64,000 bases of DNA from Legionella santicrucis (GTDB taxonomy: Bacteria; Pseudomonadota; Gammaproteobacteria; Legionellales; Legionellaceae), in NCBI RefSeq assembly GCF_001468135.1, contig NZ_LNYU01000024.1:157283-221282 (forward strand). Direction: 5' to 3'. The notes beneath the pieces are model-generated. The model made no database searches, was not told the origin of the DNA, and saw nothing but the letters and a program-made list of their open reading frames with translations. Positions 15,359 to 22,641 of this stretch are shown in pieces (position 1 is the first letter of the stretch; every line of letters starts with the position of its first letter). Both the position numbers and the translations under genes were made by a program.

Positions 15359-16465
15359 TTATTGATTCACCCATTGCACAAAACGTTCTGCTTGATCTAT
15401 CCATAATTCTGGATGTAATAAAGTAAAATGACCGTATGAAAAGGGTGTTCCCTTTTGTAACGTCCATTGTCCATGTTTTACGCGCTTCATTAACTCGGAT
15501 ACTTGATAAAATTCGGGTGAGTCTAATGCATCATCAGTGAAGTCCAGCGCAAAAATCTTTGCTTTTATGGAATGTAACAAAGGTTCTGGATTGTAATCCT
15601 TAGAAGCTGACATCACATAAATTATATTATTAGCATCTTGTTTTGTACTGTCTAATACCGCGTTATTAATGTAGTTAGTCGCATCTTTTTCATTGGCAAT
15701 GATGCGTTGCATATGAGGTACACCATCAACCATCATTGCTACTAACGGCCATATTGATTTTATTCCATAAGGAGGTGTCTTATAATTACCGTTAAGCCAG
15801 GATGGATCATTTTTGATACTGTTAATAACGATTTGTCGCCATAATAAATTTCGCCCATCGATTGCGTGAGGTAGTGAAACAATAGGCATGACTCCATCCA
15901 TAAACTCAGGATATAACTCACTCCACATCCAGGAATGCATACCACCCATTGAAGTGCCAACAATCATTTTTAAATGAGAAATTTTTAATTGTTCAGTAAC
16001 CAGGCTATGTTGCAATGCCACCATATCATGATAATTATAATGGGGAAACGCCATGCGTAAGCCATCACTCGGCTTACTCGATTGTCCTTGACCTACATTA
16101 TCTGGAAAAATTAAAAAGTACTTATTGGCATCAAAGGGCTTCCCTGGAGCTAATAGTGCTTTTTTAAAATGTTCAAACATTTCTTTCCCACTACCACCAG
16201 TCCAGTGTAAAAAGAGAATCGCATTAGTAATTTCACCTTGATTATTTTTTTGGGGAACCCCTAATGTAATATAATGTATGCGCAGATTATCTAGGCTTTG
16301 ACCATTGATAAAGCGATATTTAGCTATAATAAAATCATCTTCTTTATAATTAATTATTTCTTGTTGATGAAATGCAACTGGAGCATTATTGGTTGTTTTT
16401 CCATAGACCTGATACATCTGGAAAAATAAAATACAGCAGCATAGTAGAATTTTCATTTGCTCCAT
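15359..16465 (-). CDS. Exported alpha/beta hydrolase, homoserine O-acetyltransferase (MetX)-like
   Basis: 368 residues. After a leader (ILLCCCILFFQMYQVYG, about residues 6-22) there is a MetX-type alpha/beta-hydrolase fold: FLHWTGGSG oxyanion region, FPDNVGQGQSSKPSDGLR, nucleophile elbow G-T-S172-M-G-G, an acid in the ALDFTDDAL segment near 310 and catalytic-type H346 in SYGHFTLLHP. MetX enzymes acetylate homoserine in the cytosol; the leader here argues for export and hence a hydrolase or acyltransferase with another substrate. AAGGA precedes ATG 16465. It converges on the PP2C gene. The fold is sure, the reaction is not. Confidence 0.8.
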   Translation of the reverse strand: MEQMKILLCCCILFFQMYQVYGKTTNNAPVAFHQQEIINYKEDDFIIAKYRFINGQSLDNLRIHYITLGVPQKNNQGEITNAILFLHWTGGSGKEMFEHFKKALLAPGKPFDANKYFLIFPDNVGQGQSSKPSDGLRMAFPHYNYHDMVALQHSLVTEQLKISHLKMIVGTSMGGMHSWMWSELYPEFMDGVMPIVSLPHAIDGRNLLWRQIVINSIKNDPSWLNGNYKTPPYGIKSIWPLVAMMVDGVPHMQRIIANEKDATNYINNAVLDSTKQDANNIIYVMSASKDYNPEPLLHSIKAKIFALDFTDDALDSPEFYQVSELMKRVKHGQWTLQKGTPFSYGHFTLLHPELWIDQAERFVQWVNQ

Positions 16466-16881
16466 TGCGTTCCTTATAGTTATTTAAAATTTGAAAAGTC
16501 TGAATAGTTTGATATTATCGTGCCTTTTCAATTAAACATTCTATTGCTAAACATTGACTCATGCTTTTAGGGAAGTGTTTGAATTTTAATTCACTATACG
16601 TAATAAGCACGTTCCCCTGTATTGGTTTTTTGACTTCGTCTGAAACGAATTAAATCTGTTCTTACTTCTGCGTTGAGTTATATCCTTATCATTTTCAAAA
16701 CTACGCTACAAAAATCGTTAGAGTACACTAACTTCATTTTTTTATAAATATTTAATGGGATCTGTTTTATAGGATTAAACTGTCTGCTCAAGAGGTTTTC
16801 AGCGACAGGTATGAAGAAGAGGGGCCATTATTTTTTGAAGATCATTCTTCTGAAATTATTGATGATGATGTATTTTGCAGG
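16466..16881. other. Intergenic stretch without a supportable gene
   Basis: About 415 bp of AT-rich sequence upstream of the MetX-like gene. From about 16785 an open frame without a start reads RIKLSAQEVFSDRYEEEGPL and on to a stop near 16966; it might be debris of a decayed gene but nothing identifies it. No terminator or promoter could be called with confidence. Confidence 0.4.
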
Positions 16882-17028
16882 CTACAAACATTTTCCAAAC
16901 GTACTTATTACTGTTTTTTCACATTGAAGAACACGACATTTGTAGCGTTGTTCTCCAGTAAGTGATTTACCATTTTTGACTCTATTATTGCTCGAGCAAT
17001 GAACACATGTTGCTTCTATGACAGCCAC
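16882..17028 (-). pseudogene. Remnant of an IS1-type insA (zinc-ribbon part)
   Basis: 48 codons from GTG 17028 read VAVIEATCVHCSSNNRVKNG and continue KSLTGEQRYKCRVLQC. This matches the InsA N-terminal zinc ribbon of IS1-family elements (C-x-x-C, then R/V-x-x-NGKS-x-x-G-x-QRY-x-C-x-x-C). The second Cys pair is spoiled by an extra residue and the frame stops 10 codons later; the helix-turn-helix part and insB are absent. AGGA lies 9 nt before the GTG. It is a dead fragment of a mobile element, beside the large effector-like gene. Confidence 0.65.
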
Positions 17029-17206
17029 AACTTTTGTCCTTGAAAATATTAAATGTTATTAAAATCAATAAATTAATTGCGCCACTTATTTTTAGGAAGT
17101 CCCTAAAGGAATTCACTATGACTAATCGGAATTAAAAGATCATTACTGCTTAATATTCGAACACTATCATTTCTAGTATAGAGGCAATAAATACTAGGAG
17201 GCTATC

Positions 17207-20041
17207 ATGCCTAAGTCAAAAGTCAACCAAGGATTGTTCGGAATAACTGTGCAAACCTGGGGCACTAAGGATAAACAAAGTAATGGAATGATCAATTTTA
17301 TGGATCAACAACTTTTTGGCGGTGATGTTGGTCATGCTTCCATCAACATGAAATTACCAATTAATGAAGATACCAAAAAATGGATTGAACAATATTGTTG
17401 TAAAGAAAGCTATGAAAAGTTCAAGACAAAGAACGGTGACGTATCTTATGAGCGTTATCTTGAAGAAGTTGAGAAAGCGATTCCTTTTTCACAAAAAAAA
17501 CAAGAAGTACGCAAAGCACAATTTAATGAATCAGGAGCACTTCAAACCTCACAAGAACGAGCTTATGAACAAGAATATTTTGATATTGATTTTAGTTGGT
17601 GGCCTAGCCGCGTAAGTACTACAACAATGGATATGATTAAAGAGCGTGAAGGAAAACATGTCAATTATGCTGAAGAATGGAGGGATTACCTTCAACCAGT
17701 GCAACGATTACATAGGGGAAAAATTGGTCAACGGCTCATGGATTATGATCCTTTAACCGTTACTCACCAACGTGATTTACCTGATTTTATTTTAGAGCGA
17801 ATGAAAAAAAGAAATAGCATGGAAAAAAATGATGAAAAATTAAATGCTATTACTCTCTTAGAGAAAAAAATTGGCGAATTAACTAGTACTACTTTTGGTT
17901 CAACCATGAAGTTAATGTTTAAAAACATAGGTATTGATGGTGAAAGTCTAAAAAAAGAGTTTTATGAAGGTAACAAGCAAACTGATAATATTGAAGAACT
18001 TAAAACCTTTCTAATTCAAAGGGTATCCGACACTAAAAGTAACTTAATAAATGAAAATGAAAACCTTAAGACTCAATTAGAAGATAGTTCCGATATTGAT
18101 GCGTTACAACAAAAAATAGCGGAGATATCAGAAAGCATTAAAACTGTCGCTGATGAAATAACCGAAATAAAACGCGATGAACGTTTAGATGATTTGCATG
18201 CTATTTTTAACGAAGCCAATGGCCCCATTCCTTTTACTGGGCAAGTCGATAGTATAGTGAATGGTTTACCAGAACTCAAAGACCTACTCAAATTACAATA
18301 CGGTACTATAAGTGCTAATTCTGTTACTCGTTTGATTGCTCATATTGATAATTTAATCATAGAAAAACAAGCAAAGGATCAAAGTACCCATGCTCAAACC
18401 TTAGAAAAAATTGCTAAATATGAAGAGATCTGTAAATTACCTGAAAATGAGCAAGAGGATGCTTTATGGGATGAAGGTTTAAATGATGTTAATATTGATG
18501 AGCTTCGCAATCAAATAAAATCCGATAGTGGTTCAATAGAACCTCTTAAACAAATTAAAAGTGAGTTATTAAATTATCAAAATGATGGCCTGTCCTTTTC
18601 AGCTGAGTGGGAAGTAAAATTCAATCAGGTGATGACTGATTGGCATAGCGCCATAGATGAACCATGTCAATTCATTACTCCAGAAAGTAGTAAACAAATT
18701 GCGGCAACAGCCCTTACCTTAAAAACTACTCGAGATGAGGGGATTGTAGAAAAGCAATCAACCCAGGACAAATTCCAAAGTGAGCACGCTAAATTAAAAC
18801 GAGATCTTGCCTATTTTGAAGAGTTTGAAGCTTTTTTTGAAGACAATAGTTCTGCTTATTCTACCCTAGGAAGGGCTCCTCATCATACTGTCTCACTTCC
18901 CTTACAAACCGATACAAGTAGAGGATTATCACCCGTTGAAATGCTCAAAAAAATGCACGAGTTAATTGTTGAAGATCCAGAAAAGTTCAATCTTTATAAA
19001 AAAAACTGTTCATTAACTTCAATGGAAGTCCTCAAAGCTGGAGCAAAACATGATCCTTACTTATTGCAAGTGATGGACACTCCCGCATTAGGTTTTTTTG
19101 GCACTCCGCAACAAGTACTAACTAATGCTCAAAATGCTCAAGCAGCGATAGATAACCAAAAAACAAATACGATTTTAAAAACCTTAAATCCCGATCGTTA
19201 TTTGGATAGAGCATTAGGCTACGGTATTTCACTTTACATGGAGAAGGACAGTTCTAAGTTACAACAAGCCTTAGGAATCACGATCGGATCGCTCGTTTCT
19301 GTAGCGAAGCTTCCAGGAATAATAGCCGATGCGGTATTGGATCCTACAGCCTCATTAGACGATTTGGTTGATACCCTTGATCTGATTTATGAACGTGATT
19401 CAACCAAACTCAAAGTAGGAATGACTATTTTATCATCTCCTGCACTTGTATGTTTGGGAGCTATGTCAGGAATACAAAAAACCTTTGAATTAGCCGCCAC
19501 CCCGTTTAAGTTTTTGTATCATAAATTAAGTCATCAACCAAAAGAATCCATGGATTTAATTACCGTGCCAGTAGGTGGTTATAAGCAAGAGGAGAGTGCT
19601 AGTAGCTCCTATACAAACACCGCTTTAGCTAGTTTAGTGAATCAAGGTATTAAACAAAAACTAGACGCTAATACCATTACTATAGCAAAGCAAAAGAATC
19701 CCAAAGATACCTTAGATGCTTTTGCAAAAGCTTTAAGCGACAATCCCAAAATGGTTGTTGTATTAGATGCCAAAGCGCATACACAACTTTTGTCTTATGT
19801 ATTAAAGCCAGAAAATGCTGAGCAAAAACAACTTTTTTATAAATGCTGCAATCAGTCAGTAGCGCAAGCAGCTGCTTTTGAACCTAAAACAAAAGAAGGG
19901 ATAAGAGAGTTCATTCCTGAGGAAAGGAGACCACAACAAACACAAACCAATGAAGCTGTTGAAGAGGTTACTATGGAGAATAATGAACTAGAAGAGGAGG
20001 AAATGGATGAGCATTCAGCATTAAGTATGTCCATGTCTTAA
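17207..20041 (+). CDS. Large putative Dot/Icm-type effector with possible permuted papain-like domain
   Basis: 944 residues, no signal peptide. The N-terminus has G-G-D-V-G-H43-A-S-I followed later by an aromatic F-D-I-D-F-S-W-W-P-S segment. Near 598-610 is K-K-N-C601-S-L-T-S-M-E-V-L-K-A-G. A His-bearing strand before a Cys-bearing helix in the order H then N-C-S is typical of circularly permuted NlpC/P60-like papain folds (YiiX/LRAT type). Between them, about 210-330 and 380-560, is coiled coil with Glu/Lys-rich helices. Two weakly hydrophobic helices lie near 690-715 and 745-770. The C-terminus has a Glu-rich block (ELEEEEMDEH) followed by ALSMSMS, as in Dot/Icm E-block signals. AGGAGG precedes ATG. 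Role unknown; effector status and protease fold are inferences. Confidence 0.65.
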   Translation: MPKSKVNQGLFGITVQTWGTKDKQSNGMINFMDQQLFGGDVGHASINMKLPINEDTKKWIEQYCCKESYEKFKTKNGDVSYERYLEEVEKAIPFSQKKQEVRKAQFNESGALQTSQERAYEQEYFDIDFSWWPSRVSTTTMDMIKEREGKHVNYAEEWRDYLQPVQRLHRGKIGQRLMDYDPLTVTHQRDLPDFILERMKKRNSMEKNDEKLNAITLLEKKIGELTSTTFGSTMKLMFKNIGIDGESLKKEFYEGNKQTDNIEELKTFLIQRVSDTKSNLINENENLKTQLEDSSDIDALQQKIAEISESIKTVADEITEIKRDERLDDLHAIFNEANGPIPFTGQVDSIVNGLPELKDLLKLQYGTISANSVTRLIAHIDNLIIEKQAKDQSTHAQTLEKIAKYEEICKLPENEQEDALWDEGLNDVNIDELRNQIKSDSGSIEPLKQIKSELLNYQNDGLSFSAEWEVKFNQVMTDWHSAIDEPCQFITPESSKQIAATALTLKTTRDEGIVEKQSTQDKFQSEHAKLKRDLAYFEEFEAFFEDNSSAYSTLGRAPHHTVSLPLQTDTSRGLSPVEMLKKMHELIVEDPEKFNLYKKNCSLTSMEVLKAGAKHDPYLLQVMDTPALGFFGTPQQVLTNAQNAQAAIDNQKTNTILKTLNPDRYLDRALGYGISLYMEKDSSKLQQALGITIGSLVSVAKLPGIIADAVLDPTASLDDLVDTLDLIYERDSTKLKVGMTILSSPALVCLGAMSGIQKTFELAATPFKFLYHKLSHQPKESMDLITVPVGGYKQEESASSSYTNTALASLVNQGIKQKLDANTITIAKQKNPKDTLDAFAKALSDNPKMVVVLDAKAHTQLLSYVLKPENAEQKQLFYKCCNQSVAQAAAFEPKTKEGIREFIPEERRPQQTQTNEAVEEVTMENNELEEEEMDEHSALSMSMS

Positions 20042-20084
20042 AAGAAGAAAGGGGGTTAAATTCGATTTAGCCCCTTCTTTATTC
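20041..20084 (+). terminator. Intrinsic terminator after the large effector-like gene
   Basis: AAAGAAGAAAGGGGGTTAAA (20041-20060) pairs with TTTAGCCCCTTCTTT (20066-20080) around a TTCGA loop, beginning at the stop codon. The T-run is short. Confidence 0.65.
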
Positions 20085-20157
20085 CAAGAAACTTTTATAA
20101 TGTCAAAATGCTTAGTACTTCTCTCGATAATGAAAATCTTGATTTTTTGAAGATCAA

Positions 20158-20313
20158 TTAAAGCAAATTATGGAATGAGGTATTGAATGGAACTATTAGA
20201 TGGGTCAGGTGATCTGGAACAAAAATACGTTGTTTGCGGCGCCGACCTTTATCAATACCTTTGAGCTATTTGATTTCACTATGAAATTGCTCCACATACC
20301 ATCGGATTTCAAA
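20158..20313 (-). pseudogene. Remnant of a DDE transposase C-terminus
   Basis: Leftward frame reads FEIRWYVEQFHSEIK, stop, LKGIDKGRRRKQRI and on to a stop at 20158. The pattern R-W-x-V-E-x-F-H-x-x-x-K-x-x-x-G-I-x-x-x-x-x-R-K-x-R-I is the C-terminal block around the catalytic Glu of IS4/IS701-like DDE transposases. An internal stop and loss of everything upstream show it is dead. It begins directly after the stop of the TolB-like gene, in the same frame. Confidence 0.55.
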
Positions 20314-21213
20314 CTAGCGTGAAATACTAGGTGTTTGCACATCGTTTAATAAGAAGGCCTCTTCAAGATTTTTTAGTGAGCCACGATATAATGCGAGGGT
20401 TTGTTTGCTTTTTCCTTGCTTTAGGAAAATAAACTCGTGTGAATTAATCCAAAAAGGGCTCCACGCTAGCATTCCTTTGGGTGTAATTCGTATGGTTTTG
20501 CCTGATTTAAGATCAAGTGTCCATAATGCTGGGGGCGGCCCTTCCCAGGTTTTTTCATGAACCTCCTCATCCATATCTACATCCATAAGCAGTGTTTTTC
20601 CATCAGGAGAAACTTGAATTCGAGATGCACTACTCATGCTCCCGTGAGGGATAAGGGTGTCAAGAGGCCATTTTTTTAGGAGCATGCCTTCAAGATCCAT
20701 CCAATAGATTGCATCAATATCATGATTTAAAAACGATTTTCCATCGTGAGCCCAAGCAGGAGTGTATTTATTTTGAGTATCTTTTAGCAGGCGATAACCA
20801 CTACTATCCGCATTGATGAGGGCCAGATACCAATTATTATCGATAAAGGTATTGAATAATAATCTTTTACTGTCGGGAGACCACACGGGGTTAAAGTTAT
20901 TTTGGGAGGGTATATTTTGTAATTGAGTTACTTTACCTGTTTTCAATTCCACTATTGCTAGGTGGCGATCCGACGATTGATTGTCGGCTGTATTATAGGC
21001 AATGTATTTTCCGTCCGGTGAAATTTCAGGTACATATCCCGCAGTTATTTTTCGAGCCTTGCTGCCATCAAGATTGGCGCTCCAAATAAAACCCGATCGT
21101 TCAAAGGCGATCATAGGATAAGCGTGTACAAAGACGCAATAAATTAATGAAAACAAGAACACGGGAATTCGCATAGAAATTAAATTTATTCTGAAATAAT
21201 TTTTGGATGTCAT
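20314..21213 (-). CDS. TolB-like beta-propeller (PD40 repeat) exported protein
   Basis: 299 residues. A hydrophobic leader (RIPVFLFSLIYCVFVHA, about 15-31) is followed by six-blade-type PD40/TolB repeats: FERSGFIWSANLDGS, VPEISPDGKYIAYNT, NPVWSPDSKRLLFNT, TPAWAHDGKSFLN, IQVSPDGKTLLMD, WSPFWINSHEFIF. Such propellers usually bind proteins or glycans in the periplasm; unlike TolB it has no N-terminal D2-like domain. It overlaps the upstream gene by ATGA, implying translational coupling, so ATG 21213 is kept even though ATG 21174 would give a tidier signal peptide. The stop abuts a transposase remnant in the same frame, so the original C-terminus may have been altered. Confidence 0.75.
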   Translation of the reverse strand: MTSKNYFRINLISMRIPVFLFSLIYCVFVHAYPMIAFERSGFIWSANLDGSKARKITAGYVPEISPDGKYIAYNTADNQSSDRHLAIVELKTGKVTQLQNIPSQNNFNPVWSPDSKRLLFNTFIDNNWYLALINADSSGYRLLKDTQNKYTPAWAHDGKSFLNHDIDAIYWMDLEGMLLKKWPLDTLIPHGSMSSASRIQVSPDGKTLLMDVDMDEEVHEKTWEGPPPALWTLDLKSGKTIRITPKGMLAWSPFWINSHEFIFLKQGKSKQTLALYRGSLKNLEEAFLLNDVQTPSISR

Positions 21214-22535
21214 ATTTTTACCATAGAGTGATTTAATGGCGTTAATTGTTTCTGCTCGTTTTCTCTAGGATTGTTAGTTGTGGGCTGTGACTGTGATGGT
21301 TTTGAGCGCCAAAAATGTGGTCTAGAGGCCACTGATGTAATAGCATGACTTATATTATCTACTTCTCTTTGAATGAATTGAAGTGGCCAATGCTTGGGAT
21401 TCGTATTATTGTAAAAATCAGCATACTGACTTAAATACTGATAACCCTCTTGCAGTGCATCCATCATCATGACAACAAGTTCATGCTCATTGAGTGAATT
21501 GATTTCTTCATCACTTAAATTAATTATTTTTAAACTTCTTAAAATACTTAATTCAACCTCTACCTCATTGATAAATAAAGTCGGAATCAGATGCGTCTTT
21601 GTCGCTGCTCGCAGTAATATTTGCGATTCCATAGCGTATTTATTGCCAATCCGTAAATGTTTTCTTGGCAGCTTTTCAGGTATGCCATCTACATAAATAG
21701 AGGTAGTGTGTTCGTGCAAAAAGAAAAACAAAACCGCCTCTACTTTATTTTTCAATAGAGGATTGTCTTGAAGCTTTTGATCATTATAAATTTGCTCAAA
21801 CAATAATCCTACTCGTGTAAATCGTTGCCAAAAATCAGTTACATCCTTCTGATAATGGCGTTTCAAGAAACCAGCATGAATGAGATCGTGTTTTAATACT
21901 TCTAAAGAGCGGGTTTCTCGAGTAGCTCCATCTACGTTCATGGTTTTGACCCCATCAAACGAGACATGCTCACCACAGGCAATAGCAAGCACTCGGATGC
22001 CGAAAAAGGGTGATTGCTCATCGAGTCTAAAACTGGTCATTTGATTAATATCTTGTATTTTGACTAAGCCAGACATTGATACATGACTAATAAATTTCGA
22101 ATAATCTTGATTTTCTAACTCCGTTTTAATGCTCCAATCACCTAGAGGGTGTACCACACCATAAACCATTGTTTTTAGCTGTTTCTTATATTCCAGTTCT
22201 AATTGCTCAGGCTCTATTCCAGTAATAAACGCAGACAAACAAAAACAGTAATAAGCATGTTCCGCAAAACTCATGGTTTCTTTTAATTTCAGATTATCAA
22301 AAAAAGTATTTATATTTTTCTGTGCTTTTTGAGAACGTTCAATATAAGTTTCCCATTGAATTAAAGCATGTTTTGCATAGGCTAAATCATGATCAAACAT
22401 TTGCCTGACACTTTTTGATGGAATCAATTCAGGGCGAAGATTAGGATGTTCTTTCATTAAACTTTTGAACAGCTCAACTCGCTTTTGCAGCGGGAAGGGT
22501 TTGTTCAAAGCAGACAAATCATATTTTGATTCCAT
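21210..22535 (-). CDS. Large helical protein of unknown function, effector candidate
   Basis: 441 residues from ATG 22535; a TTG 13 codons upstream has no support. Mostly alpha-helical, no signal peptide or membrane span. Two His-rich segments stand out: H-D-L-I-H-A-G-F near 218-225 and F-F-F-L-H-E-H-T near 277-284, which could be metal ligands, but no complete metalloprotease motif is present. The C-terminal 40 residues are a low-complexity Ser/Gln/Asn tail (RSKPSQSQPTTNNPRENEQKQ). It lies between the kinase gene and the TolB-like gene on the same strand and overlaps the latter by 4 nt. Not recognised; secretion is only contextual. Confidence 0.6.
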   Translation of the reverse strand: MESKYDLSALNKPFPLQKRVELFKSLMKEHPNLRPELIPSKSVRQMFDHDLAYAKHALIQWETYIERSQKAQKNINTFFDNLKLKETMSFAEHAYYCFCLSAFITGIEPEQLELEYKKQLKTMVYGVVHPLGDWSIKTELENQDYSKFISHVSMSGLVKIQDINQMTSFRLDEQSPFFGIRVLAIACGEHVSFDGVKTMNVDGATRETRSLEVLKHDLIHAGFLKRHYQKDVTDFWQRFTRVGLLFEQIYNDQKLQDNPLLKNKVEAVLFFFLHEHTTSIYVDGIPEKLPRKHLRIGNKYAMESQILLRAATKTHLIPTLFINEVEVELSILRSLKIINLSDEEINSLNEHELVVMMMDALQEGYQYLSQYADFYNNTNPKHWPLQFIQREVDNISHAITSVASRPHFWRSKPSQSQPTTNNPRENEQKQLTPLNHSMVKI

Positions 22536-22641
22536 AACAATCTCTAAGTATTTGGTCAATTTCAAAACGAGCAATTGAATGTAACATTAATTTGAGTGTC
22601 TCAAATTTGCTAATTTTGTTGTTTATTATAACAATTGTCAA

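Noticed and set aside
16785-16966. Acidic open frame R-I-K-L-S-A-Q-E...
   Set aside because: No start codon or ribosome-binding site and it runs across the insA remnant; could be debris but cannot be supported.
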